A stretch of DNA of 7,968 nucleotides from Acidobacteriota bacterium (lineage in GTDB: Bacteria; Acidobacteriota; Polarisedimenticolia; JAPUIV01): NCBI GenBank assembly GCA_027296665.1, contig JAPUIV010000277.1:1-7968 (forward strand), in the 5' to 3' direction. Each line of letters opens with the position of its first letter. Within the stretch, counting starts at the first letter, position 1. Below, piece by piece: positions 1-7,076 of this stretch. A program made the position numbers and the translations under genes. The notes under the pieces were generated by a model, which was given only the letters and a program-made list of their open reading frames with translations, did no database searches and had not been told where the DNA came from.

Positions 1-930
1 CCGGATCGATTCGACCTCCGCCCCGACGATTCCCGCGGATACGATGCAGGCCAGAACATTCTCCCTGTTGTGGCCGCCCGGCAGGGGAATCTCCTCACTA
101 CGGAGAATCGGCTCCAGTATCCCGTCCCGCCGGAGACAGAGGGTTCCATTATCCACGCCCGCCCCGTCGCCGGATGGCATCCTCTGGGAATCGATGACAT
201 GAACCCGGCAACGAAGTGTCTTGCGGAACCGGAGAACCGCAGGATCGGAAGCATTCAGGACCGCGTGATCCAGCGGACCCTGGTTGGCGAAGATCTTCCC
301 CTTGGCGTCGGCGTAATCGGAAAACCGGGTGTACCGGTTTTGATGATCCGGGTGCAGGTTCAGCAGAACCGCCACCTTGGGGCAAAAAGCATCGATCCCC
401 TCCAGCTGGAAGGACGAGAGTTCGCAGCAATGGATCACGTCCGGACCGTCTTTCTCCAGGGCGGCGGTGAGGGGAACACCGATATTCCCGCAAACCGTCA
501 CCCTCTTTCCGGCGCGGGCAAGGATCGCGCCGAGAAGGGCGGTGGTGGTCGATTTCCCGTTGGTGCCGGTGATCCCGATCACTTCCCCCTGGAGGTATGA
601 AAAGGCGAATTCCACTTCGCTGATGATCCGGGTACCCCGGCGCCTCGCCTCCGCCAGGACCGAAAGATTGCCCGGAACTCCAGGACTGATGACAATAAAA
701 TCGTGATCGAGAAATGTCTCGATTCGATGGCCGCCGGTTTCCAGCCGGCCGCCCAGGCGCCGGATCCGGTCCGCGGCCGGTCCCAGGGTGTCGAGCGGGC
801 GGCGATCACTGACCGTCACCTCCACCCCTTCCCCGAGAAGACGGATGGCAACCGATTCTCCGCTGATCCCGCATCCGACGACGAGGACCCGGCCGGGATG
901 CCGGTGGTTCCGGTTGCGGGGGCGTGCCAC
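1..930 (-). CDS. murD: MurD, UDP-N-acetylmuramoyl-L-alanine--D-glutamate ligase (3' end missing)
   Basis: Cytoplasmic ATP-dependent ligase that adds D-glutamate to UDP-MurNAc-L-Ala, the second amino-acid step of peptidoglycan precursor synthesis. The visible 310 codons start at GTG 930-928 and stay open to the window edge. MurD proteins are usually about 440-450 residues, so the C-terminal domain is mostly outside. Seen in order: an N-terminal Rossmann-like UDP-binding domain with GCGISG (residues 19-24) and ISPGVP (81-86); the ATP-binding P-loop GTNGKSTTT (122-130); GNIGVPL (148-154); ELSSFQLE (170-177); NLHPDH (191-196) with the likely metal-ligand His196; the candidate carbamylated Lys210 in YADAKGKIF; and GGHNREN (285-291). 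The start is chosen because a strong GGAGGA lies 6 nt upstream and the N-terminal strand VLVVGCGISG follows at the usual distance. It is the last gene in the visible operon, 11 nt after mraY. One oddity is DHQNRY where the family usually has DHxDRH or DHxDRY. The identification is secure. Confidence 0.96.
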   Translation of the reverse strand, partial: MARPRNRNHRHPGRVLVVGCGISGESVAIRLLGEGVEVTVSDRRPLDTLGPAADRIRRLGGRLETGGHRIETFLDHDFIVISPGVPGNLSVLAEARRRGTRIISEVEFAFSYLQGEVIGITGTNGKSTTTALLGAILARAGKRVTVCGNIGVPLTAALEKDGPDVIHCCELSSFQLEGIDAFCPKVAVLLNLHPDHQNRYTRFSDYADAKGKIFANQGPLDHAVLNASDPAVLRFRKTLRCRVHVIDSQRMPSGDGAGVDNGTLCLRRDGILEPILRSEEIPLPGGHNRENVLACIVSAGIVGAEVESIR

Positions 931-936
931 GGAAGT

Positions 937-942
937 TCCTCC
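937..942 (-). promoter_or_regulatory. Ribosome binding site of murD, overlapping the mraY stop
   Basis: On the minus strand the bases read TAGGAGGA: the mraY stop TAG (944-942) shares its final G with the Shine-Dalgarno GGAGGA. The spacing to the GTG start at 930 is 6 nt. This near-perfect match decides the GTG start of murD and implies that ribosomes ending mraY are well placed to reinitiate on murD. Confidence 0.85.
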
Positions 943-2027
943 TAGCGCAATTTCAAGGTCGACAGGGCAATCATGGCGAACAGGATCGCCAGGATCCAGA
1001 ACCGGATGATCACCTTGGGCTCGGCCCAGCCGAGGAGTTCGAAATGATGGTGCAGGGGGGCCATCCGGAAGACCCGTTTTCCCCTGAGACGGAAGGAGAC
1101 GACCTGGATGATCACCGACATCGCCTCCAGAACGAACAGACCGCCAACGAACAGGAGAAGGATTTCTTGCTTGATCAACAAGGCAATCGTTCCGATCGCC
1201 CCTCCGAGGCCCATGCTGCCCACGTCCCCCATGAACACCTGCGCGGGGTTGCAATTGAACCAGAGAAACCCGAGACTGGCCCCGACGATGGCGCCGCAGA
1301 AGATCGTCAACTCCCAACTCCCCTTGACGTTCATGACACCCAGGTATTCGGCGAGAACCGCATGCCCGGCGATGTATGCGAGCACCGTGTAGGTGCCAGC
1401 CGCGATCAGAACACTCCCGATCGCCAGGCCGTCCAACCCATCGGTCAGGTTCACGGCGTTGGCCGAACCGACTACCACGAGAACGGCAAAGGGGAGGTAG
1501 ATCCATCCCAGGTTCGGCGTCCATTGCTTGAAAAAGGGGAAGGCCAGTTCCAGCGTGTACGGCGTCGATTCGGAAAGATAGATCAAGGCCAGCCCCACTC
1601 CCGTTCCGACCGCGATCTGGGCAAGGAATTTGGCCCGGACCGTCAATCCCTGCGACTGGCTGCGGGTCAGTTTCAGGTAGTCGTCGACGAATCCAATCGC
1701 ACCGAACAGAAAGGTCGAGATCAAGGCCACCCAGAGAAACCGGTTGGTCAGGTCCGCCCAGAGGAGGACGGGAACGAATATGGCGGCCAGGATCAGAATC
1801 CCCCCCATGGTGGGAGTGCCCTTCTTGCTGGCATGGGACGACGGTCCTTCCGGTCGGATATTCTGCCCGATCTGAAGAGCCTGGAGTTTCCGGATCAACC
1901 ATCCACCCAGGGCGAAGGAAATGAGCAGGGCGGTCATCGCCGCCAGCGCCGTCCGGAAGGTGATGTACCGGAAAACGTTGAATACGGTCAGGACTTCGTG
2001 AAGTGGCAAAAGTAGATGATAGAGCAT
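942..2027 (-). CDS. mraY: MraY, phospho-N-acetylmuramoyl-pentapeptide-transferase
   Basis: Integral membrane enzyme that transfers phospho-MurNAc-pentapeptide from UDP to undecaprenyl phosphate, producing lipid I and UMP; it is the first membrane-bound step of peptidoglycan synthesis. The product is 361 aa, matching the usual 360 or so. It is strongly hydrophobic throughout, with about ten membrane helices expected from the family. Diagnostic motifs are PSSHASKKGTPTMGG (residues 62-76), FVDDYLK (113-119, Asp115/Asp116 of the DDxxK motif), NAVNLTDGLDGLA (190-202), FMGDVGSMGLGG (265-276, with catalytic-site Asp268) and the PLHHHFEL loop (324-331, His326-328). ATG 2027-2025 follows the murF stop by 6 nt and has GGAGGA upstream. 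It sits between murF, which makes its substrate, and murD. Nothing is missing or truncated. The identification is secure. Confidence 0.98.
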   Translation of the reverse strand: MLYHLLLPLHEVLTVFNVFRYITFRTALAAMTALLISFALGGWLIRKLQALQIGQNIRPEGPSSHASKKGTPTMGGILILAAIFVPVLLWADLTNRFLWVALISTFLFGAIGFVDDYLKLTRSQSQGLTVRAKFLAQIAVGTGVGLALIYLSESTPYTLELAFPFFKQWTPNLGWIYLPFAVLVVVGSANAVNLTDGLDGLAIGSVLIAAGTYTVLAYIAGHAVLAEYLGVMNVKGSWELTIFCGAIVGASLGFLWFNCNPAQVFMGDVGSMGLGGAIGTIALLIKQEILLLFVGGLFVLEAMSVIIQVVSFRLRGKRVFRMAPLHHHFELLGWAEPKVIIRFWILAILFAMIALSTLKLR

Positions 2028-2033
2028 GAAAAC

Positions 2034-3431
2034 TCATCCTCCGCACCGCTCCCGTGAATCCAGTTTCCGGATCACCTGTTCCATCCGGATTCCACGGGAT
2101 CCCTTGATGAGGAGGAGGTCATCAGGGTGAACCTGGCCGGCAAGATACTCTCCGGCCTCCTCCGCGGTTGCAAAATGAAAACTTTGATGAAGGCCCGCGC
2201 CGCGGGCGGCTTCCACGGAATGGGCGTGCAACGGCCCAACTCCAATGAACATGTCGGTTTTCGATTGAGCTACCTGCTTGCCGAGGCGCCGGTGGGCGTT
2301 CTCCTCCTCCCCGGAACCCAATTCCAGCATGTCGCCGGAGACCATGATCCGGCGGCCGCCGGTCTCCAGCCCCGAAAACCAATCCAGGACCCGCTCCATC
2401 GCCGCCGGATTCGAGTTGTAGCAATCGTCGATGATCCGCACTCCGCTGGGGAGAGTCGTGCAGGCGCCCCGCATCTGCAGGGGACGGAACCGTTCCAGGG
2501 CCGCCGCGATCCGCTCCAGCGAGATCCCGCAGGCGCCGCCGATGGCCGCGGCTGCCAGGGCATTTTCCAGATTGTGTCTTCCGGGGGCGCGCAGGTGTAC
2601 CGGCTCGGAGCCGTCCGGCGACAGCAAATCGAATGAGATCCCCTCCAGGCCCTGTTCCTTGATGGCCCCGGCACTCCAGTCGGCTCCGGGCCGAAGGCCG
2701 AACGAAACGGAATGGCAAGCAAGATCCCGGCAGATCGACTCCACGAGGGGATCATCGCGATTCCAGACGGCAGTCGAAGCGGGGGTCGGTTCCTCGAAGA
2801 TTTCCGCCTTGGCGGCTGCGATCTCTTCCACCGAATCGAAAAACTCCAGGTGTACCGGCAGGATGTTGATCAGGCATCCGACATCCAACCCGGCAATCCG
2901 GGCCAGGCGCAGAAGCTCCCCCTTGCTGCTCATTCCCATCTCCAGAACCGCGGTTTCGGTCCCCTCGGGCATGCGCAGGAGAGCCAGGGGCAGGCCATAC
3001 AGGTTGTTGAGATTGCCGGGCGAGCGGTAACTAGATGTTGCCGCCGAGACCACATGAAAGGCCATCTCCTTGGTCGTCGTCTTTCCCGCGCTGCCGGTGA
3101 TCCCGATCACCTTCAGGTGTTCCCTCCGCCGGACGAATGCTGCCAGGTCCTGCAATGCCTGATGGGTATCGGGCACTTCGAAGACCGGAAGTCGATCGGG
3201 AACGGGGGGAGATGGCGGCCGGCTAGCCAGGATGCCAGAAGCCCCATTCCGGGCCGCTTCCCCCACGAACTTGTGGCCGTCATGATGGGGGCCGATGATG
3301 GCGATGAATAGATCCCCTTTCCGGATCGATCGGGAGTCGATCGAGAATCGGTCGAAGCTTTCACCGCCATTTCCACCCGTATCGATTGCACCGGTGGCCG
3401 TCACGATCTCCTTCCGGCTAAGCCGCGCCAT
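2034..3431 (-). CDS. murF: MurF, UDP-N-acetylmuramoyl-tripeptide--D-alanyl-D-alanine ligase
   Basis: Cytoplasmic ATP-dependent ligase that adds the D-Ala-D-Ala dipeptide, completing UDP-MurNAc-pentapeptide, the substrate of MraY encoded next. The protein is 465 aa (E. coli MurF is about 450). Seen in order: the substrate-binding N-terminal domain with IDSRSIRKGDLFIAI (residues 31-45) and DGHKF (51-55); the P-loop ITGSAGKTTT (111-120, Lys117); the acidic motif EMGMSSKGE (164-172); the NILPVHLEFF region (189-198); Lys208 in AAAKAEIF, the candidate carbamylated lysine; GRHNLEN (284-290); and the MurF signature DDCYNSNP (335-342), followed by GDMLELG (366-372) and LIKGSRGIRMEQVI (441-454). ATG 3431 is the first start codon after an in-frame upstream TAG and lies inside murE (14-nt overlap). 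No good Shine-Dalgarno precedes it, so translation probably depends on coupling to murE. The identification is secure. Confidence 0.98.
   Translation of the reverse strand: MARLSRKEIVTATGAIDTGGNGGESFDRFSIDSRSIRKGDLFIAIIGPHHDGHKFVGEAARNGASGILASRPPSPPVPDRLPVFEVPDTHQALQDLAAFVRRREHLKVIGITGSAGKTTTKEMAFHVVSAATSSYRSPGNLNNLYGLPLALLRMPEGTETAVLEMGMSSKGELLRLARIAGLDVGCLINILPVHLEFFDSVEEIAAAKAEIFEEPTPASTAVWNRDDPLVESICRDLACHSVSFGLRPGADWSAGAIKEQGLEGISFDLLSPDGSEPVHLRAPGRHNLENALAAAAIGGACGISLERIAAALERFRPLQMRGACTTLPSGVRIIDDCYNSNPAAMERVLDWFSGLETGGRRIMVSGDMLELGSGEEENAHRRLGKQVAQSKTDMFIGVGPLHAHSVEAARGAGLHQSFHFATAEEAGEYLAGQVHPDDLLLIKGSRGIRMEQVIRKLDSRERCGG
2037..2042 (-). promoter_or_regulatory. Ribosome binding site of mraY, inside the murF 3' end
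   Basis: GGAGGA on the minus strand, 9 nt before the mraY ATG at 2027. It also supplies the last glycine codons of murF, directly before that gene's TGA (2036-2034), so murF termination and mraY initiation share the same bases. Confidence 0.8.
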
Positions 3432-4914
3432 ACGTGGTTTCAGAATTTCCCGTAATTCCCAGCAGTTCCCGAACTACCTTCCGGTCGTCGAAGGGGATGG
3501 TTCCGCCGGGCAGTTCCTGATCGGTTTCATGTCCCTTTCCCGCGATCACAACGGTGTCTCCCGGCCGGGCCCATTCCAGGGCCGCCCCGATCGCCTCCCG
3601 GCGGTCGGGAATCGTCTCGATCCTTCCCGCGCCCTTTCCGGCTTCCCGGGCCCCTCTCTCCACCTCTTCGAGGATCGCCTCGGGCGCCTCGCTGCGCGGA
3701 TTGTCCGAGGTCAACACAGCGATGTCGCTGCCGAGGGCGCCGATGCGGCCCATCGGGGCGCGTTTCCCGCGGTCCCGATCGCCGCCGCACCCGAAGACAC
3801 AGAGGAGCCGGACCGGTTCCAGCTGCCGAACCGATTCCAGGAGTTTTTCCAGGGCGTCGGGGCTGTGGGCAAAATCTACGATCACCAGAAAGTCCCGGCC
3901 CGTCTCGATCCTCTCCAGACGGCCGGGGATCCGGGCCACCGCCTCGATCCCGGCGACGATCTGCCCGGGCTCTATCCCGAGACCGGCGGCGGCCGCGGCG
4001 GCCGCCAGGAGGTTGGAGAGATTGACGACGCCGAGGAGAGGACTGGCAACCGGGCGGACATCGTCTCCGATCCGGATCTTCAGCCGGATCCCGTCGCGAT
4101 CCGCGGACCATTCCTCCGGCCGGCACCAGGCATCGGATGAGGTGCCGAATGTGATGATCCTTCCCCGGTGGGATGCCGCGAGCTTCGCTCCGTAAGAATC
4201 GTCCAGGTTCAGAACGGCTGCAGATTCTTCGGGAAGAAAGTCGAACAGGATCCGTTTGGCGGCAAAATATTTTTCCATGTCCCCGTGGTAATCGAGATGA
4301 TCACGGCTCAGGTTGGTGAAAACCGCCGCGTGAAACTGAAGCCCGGCGGTCCGTTTTTGCACCAGGGCGTGGGAGGAGACTTCGAGAACGGCGAAGTCAT
4401 CACCGCCATCCCGGGCGGCTGCGAGGATCCGGTACAGGTCGACGGGGGAGGGGGTCGTACGTTCGGCCTTTTCCACCCTTCCTGCGAATCTGTAGTCGAT
4501 CGTTCCGATCCGGGCGGTTGTCGAGGATCCTTGCGAGAGGATCGATTCCATCAGGTAGGTCACGGTGGTTTTTCCGTTGGTGCCTGTGACTCCTGCCACC
4601 CGGATCGACTCATCCGGCCGGCCGTAGAAATTTCTTGCGATCCGGGCGAGCGCGAGCCTTTCGTCTTCAGCCTGAATCCAGGCGCCGCCGGGAGGCACGA
4701 GGCCGGGTGGCCGGCGGCTCAGAATGGCGCGGGCGCCGGCCGAGATCGCCTCCTCGATATAATTTTCACCCGACTCTAGGTCGCCTTCGATGGCGCCAAA
4801 GAGATACCGGTCTCCTACCCGTTTGGAATGGTCGGCGATCCCGCCGATGCGGCACTCCGGGTCTCCGGCGGCGATCTTCCCCGGTACCTCTTCCATGAGT
4901 TCCTTCAATCTCAT
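3418..4914 (-). CDS. murE: MurE, UDP-N-acetylmuramoyl-L-alanyl-D-glutamate--2,6-diaminopimelate ligase
   Basis: Cytoplasmic ATP-dependent ligase adding the third stem-peptide residue. The protein is 498 aa from ATG 4914, the usual size. Seen: an N-terminal uridine-binding domain (about residues 20-100); the P-loop VTGTNGKTT (109-117, Lys115); TTPSPVDLY (153-161); EVSSHAL (178-184); FTNLSRDHLDYHG (199-211); Lys220 in YFAAKRILF, the candidate carbamylated lysine; IVDFAHSPDALEK (345-357); FGCGGDRDRGKR (374-385); the DNPR motif (404-407), which in this family recognises meso-diaminopimelate rather than lysine; and AGKGHE (458-463). The frame stays open 63 codons further upstream, to 5103, but that part overlaps ftsI by 185 nt, is arginine-rich and has no Mur similarity. 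The ATG at 4914 has AGGTGA 4 nt before it and gives the expected N-terminus MRLKEL. The classical DSR of the uridine loop reads HSK (29-31). Confidence 0.97.
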   Translation of the reverse strand: MRLKELMEEVPGKIAAGDPECRIGGIADHSKRVGDRYLFGAIEGDLESGENYIEEAISAGARAILSRRPPGLVPPGGAWIQAEDERLALARIARNFYGRPDESIRVAGVTGTNGKTTVTYLMESILSQGSSTTARIGTIDYRFAGRVEKAERTTPSPVDLYRILAAARDGGDDFAVLEVSSHALVQKRTAGLQFHAAVFTNLSRDHLDYHGDMEKYFAAKRILFDFLPEESAAVLNLDDSYGAKLAASHRGRIITFGTSSDAWCRPEEWSADRDGIRLKIRIGDDVRPVASPLLGVVNLSNLLAAAAAAAGLGIEPGQIVAGIEAVARIPGRLERIETGRDFLVIVDFAHSPDALEKLLESVRQLEPVRLLCVFGCGGDRDRGKRAPMGRIGALGSDIAVLTSDNPRSEAPEAILEEVERGAREAGKGAGRIETIPDRREAIGAALEWARPGDTVVIAGKGHETDQELPGGTIPFDDRKVVRELLGITGNSETTYGAA

Positions 4915-4918
4915 CCCC

Positions 4919-4924
4919 TCACCT
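4919..4924 (-). promoter_or_regulatory. Ribosome binding site of murE, containing the ftsI stop codon
   Basis: AGGTGA on the minus strand, followed by GGGG and the ATG at 4914. The TGA inside it is the ftsI stop. AGGTGA is complementary to the anti-Shine-Dalgarno end of 16S rRNA, and its position supports the short murE start over the longer open frame. Confidence 0.65.
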
Positions 4925-6694
4925 GGACGCCGCCCGCGATGGCGCCCACCTCTGCCCGGTGCTCGCCAGGAATTCGGTTCGGTGGCGAGCTCCCTGGTCG
5001 GGCGGGATCCGCAGATAGTGCAGAACCTTCGGCGCGATCCGCGCGAATACCGGCGCGGCCACGTCCCCGCCGTCCGTCTTTCCCTTGGGTTCGTCGAGAA
5101 CAATCAGCAGGGCGATCGCCGGCCGTGATACCGGCGCGAACCCGAAGAATGAGGATACAAAGAGAGTTGAACTGTACCCGGTATCCTTGAAAGATTTCTG
5201 GGCGGTTCCGGTCTTGCCGCCCACCGTGAATTTGGCCAGCCGGGCGGCCTTCCCCGTGCCGGTTTCCACAACCAACTGCATAACCTTGCGGAGCTGTCGA
5301 GAGGTTTCCGGTTGAACGACCTGGATCCCTTCCGCCGGCGCGAATTCCTCCAGTAGATATCCGTTTTCATCCAGGATGGCCCTGACGATCCGGGGTGTTC
5401 TCAGGATTCCACCGTTGATCAACGCGGTCAGGGAGGCGGTCATCTGCACGGCATTCACGCACACCTCGTGGCCGATCGCCAGGCTCGCGGCGGAGGTTCG
5501 GGACCATTGGCCGGGTGGGTGAAGGATGCCGGAATGTTCTCCCGGAAGGTTGATCCCGCTCGGAGCGCCAAAACCGAAACTTGAAAGAAACCGGTAGAAT
5601 TGAATATTGGGAATCCGCTGGCCGATCAGAATCGCTCCGACATTACTGGAATGGGCCAGGATCTCCCCCGGCGTGAGGAGGTCATACGGATGATGGTCCC
5701 GGATCGTTCGTCCGGCAATCCGGATCGACCCCCGCAGGCAATCGATCTTTTCCCCGTCGCGAATCAGCCGGTCTTGCCATGCGGCCGCGTAGGTGAACAC
5801 CTTGAAGGTCGAGCCCGGCTCGAAACAATCAGTGACGGCGCGGTTGCGCCGGTGTGCTTCAGGAAAAGATGCGAAACGGTTCGGATCAAAGGTCGGTTGA
5901 TTTGCCAGAGCGAGAATGGTCCCCCTGTCGGGATCCATCAAGACGGCCATGCCGGCCCGGGCTCCTGTCTTCCGGACGGCGCTGGAGAGTTCTTTCTCGA
6001 CGATGTGCTGGATCACCTTGTCCAGGGTGATGACCAGGGATCTGCCTTCCGTTGCCGGCTGGTCGATCTCCATCGGGATCTTCACCCCGCGTGCGTCCCG
6101 GTAGGCGAAGCGGTGGCCTGGCTTCCCCTGGATCTTGCTGTTGAATCCGTATTCCAGGCCGGCCAATCCTTTGTTGTCGATCCCGACGTAGCCGAGTACA
6201 TGGGAGGCGAGATTCCGGTTGGGAAAGAAACGTTTGGATTCGGGGAGGAATCCAGTCGCCGCCAGACCCAGTTTCTCTATCCGGCCGCGGATTTGTGGAG
6301 AGAGCTGGCGGGAGATCCAGGCAAACCGGCTTCCGCCGCGGTTGATGCGAGTCCGGATCGTGCCGGGTGAAATACCCAGAATCCGGGAAATTTGTCGGAT
6401 CTCCTTGGCCCGGTCGGCGAACCTGCTCGGGTCGACGTACAGGGAATCGACCTGTACCGACAATGCCAGCTCGCGGCCGCGGGCATCGTAAATGGCTCCT
6501 CGGGCCGGAAGAATCTCGATCACTCCCTCCTGTTGGCTTCGCGCCTGCTGCCGGATCGAATCACCAAGAAGGATCTGATACCGGATCAACCGGGCCAGGA
6601 TCAGCGTGGCGGCCAAACCCAGGAGGAAGGCCAGGACCAGGATCCGGCCCCGGATCCTGCGTAGATGCCTCTGTGCGGATGAAGCGTTTCTCAC
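4919..6694 (-). CDS. ftsI: FtsI/PBP3, class B penicillin-binding protein (septal peptidoglycan transpeptidase)
   Basis: Inner-membrane-anchored D,D-transpeptidase that cross-links peptidoglycan at the division septum; its customary partners are FtsW, FtsL and FtsB/Q. The protein is 591 aa, close to E. coli FtsI (588). Seen: a basic cytoplasmic N-terminus, one membrane segment (about residues 17-37), the PBP dimerisation/pedestal domain with PARGAIYDARGRELA (63-77) and LEYGFN (180-185), and the transpeptidase domain with all three active-site motifs: SxxK in EPGSTFK (292-298, Ser295/Lys298), SSN (349-351) and KTGT (494-497). The basic tail after about residue 563 shows no PASTA domain. The start is GTG 6694, overlapping the ftsL TGA by 4 nt, with GGGAG 8 nt upstream. 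The ftsL-ftsI-murE arrangement is the standard dcw order and excludes an unrelated class B PBP. The identification is secure. Confidence 0.97.
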   Translation of the reverse strand: MRNASSAQRHLRRIRGRILVLAFLLGLAATLILARLIRYQILLGDSIRQQARSQQEGVIEILPARGAIYDARGRELALSVQVDSLYVDPSRFADRAKEIRQISRILGISPGTIRTRINRGGSRFAWISRQLSPQIRGRIEKLGLAATGFLPESKRFFPNRNLASHVLGYVGIDNKGLAGLEYGFNSKIQGKPGHRFAYRDARGVKIPMEIDQPATEGRSLVITLDKVIQHIVEKELSSAVRKTGARAGMAVLMDPDRGTILALANQPTFDPNRFASFPEAHRRNRAVTDCFEPGSTFKVFTYAAAWQDRLIRDGEKIDCLRGSIRIAGRTIRDHHPYDLLTPGEILAHSSNVGAILIGQRIPNIQFYRFLSSFGFGAPSGINLPGEHSGILHPPGQWSRTSAASLAIGHEVCVNAVQMTASLTALINGGILRTPRIVRAILDENGYLLEEFAPAEGIQVVQPETSRQLRKVMQLVVETGTGKAARLAKFTVGGKTGTAQKSFKDTGYSSTLFVSSFFGFAPVSRPAIALLIVLDEPKGKTDGGDVAAPVFARIAPKVLHYLRIPPDQGARHRTEFLASTGQRWAPSRAASR

Positions 6695-7059
6695 AGACCT
6701 TGCTCCCGATCGTCGGCCGGTTTGGCCGAATTCCAGGAGGTGAGGATCTCGCAGGGATGGTTGGCGACCAGGCCGAGATCCTCCAGAGCGATCCGCTCCA
6801 CCCGGTCAAGGGCGTTGAGCTGGGCCCGCTCCACCAGGAGCTTTCGGTTCATATCCTGGAGACTCTTTCTTTCCTTGCTGAGCTCCTCCAGCCGGTAACT
6901 CACGCGCATGAATTCCATCCTCTGGCGGACATACAGGATGACGGGGATCAAAAGGGCCAAGCTGACCAGGAAAAAGACGATCAAGTCCCGACTCTTTTTT
7001 CGATCCCGGTCCCGGATCATTTTCACGTTCATTCGCAAGTGTTGGGAAGAAGATGCCAT
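6691..7059 (-). CDS. ftsL: FtsL, cell division protein (bitopic divisome scaffold)
   Basis: Small single-pass membrane protein of the divisome; in the family it pairs with FtsB and FtsQ and activates FtsW-FtsI septal synthesis. The protein is 122 aa, the normal size. Seen: a very basic cytoplasmic stretch (residues 11-24, rich in Arg/Lys/Asp), one hydrophobic segment (about 26-44), then a periplasmic heptad-like region (about 47-82) with regularly spaced Leu, Met and Val that fits a coiled coil, and RVERIALEDLGL (86-97), which matches the conserved FtsL stretch after the coiled coil. Sequence similarity alone is weak in this family; the position between rsmH and ftsI makes the call firm. ATG 7059 is the first start codon after an in-frame TGA three codons upstream. 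Its Shine-Dalgarno is weak (GAGAAAAG), and Met10 or Met14 cannot be excluded as starts, though neither has a better site. Confidence 0.92.
   Translation of the reverse strand: MASSSQHLRMNVKMIRDRDRKKSRDLIVFFLVSLALLIPVILYVRQRMEFMRVSYRLEELSKERKSLQDMNRKLLVERAQLNALDRVERIALEDLGLVANHPCEILTSWNSAKPADDREQGL
6703..6707 (-). promoter_or_regulatory. Ribosome binding site of ftsI, inside ftsL
   Basis: GGGAG on the minus strand, 8 nt before the GTG start at 6694. It supports the unusual GTG start and the 4-nt GTGA overlap with the ftsL stop codon, an arrangement typical of termination-reinitiation coupling. Confidence 0.7.
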
Positions 7060-7076
7060 CTTTTCTCAGCACCCCA

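Noticed and set aside
149..493. Minus-strand open frame of 114 codons near the left end
   Set aside because: It is out of frame with murD, which is clearly readable through all of positions 1-930 with all its motifs.
924..2015. Long plus-strand open frame (363 codons) antisense to mraY
   Set aside because: It mirrors mraY almost exactly, is rich in Gln/Glu/Asp/Gly/Pro as expected for the antisense of a hydrophobic gene, matches no family I recognise, and lies on the non-coding strand of an unambiguous MraY.
2028..2033. Possible internal promoter between murF and mraY, and at other junctions
   Set aside because: Gaps are at most 17 nt, and I saw no convincing -35/-10 pair near the junctions in this GC-rich sequence.
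3980..4010. GCC/GCG-rich stretch in murE that looks like a simple repeat
   Set aside because: It encodes a run of seven alanines in the conserved helix after the NLSN motif (residues 304-310), a place where Mur ligases are commonly alanine-rich.
3295..4140. Plus-strand open frame of 281 codons opposite murF and murE
   Set aside because: GC-rich antisense shadow with no domain or motif; it spans the junction of two well-supported genes.
4915..5103. 63-codon N-terminal extension of murE
   Set aside because: It would overlap the 3' end of ftsI by 185 nt, is arginine-rich without Mur similarity, and the ATG at 4914 has its own ribosome binding site and gives a normal-length protein.
5600..6370. 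Plus-strand open frame of 256 codons opposite ftsI
   Set aside because: Antisense shadow of the transpeptidase gene, low-complexity composition, no recognisable protein family.
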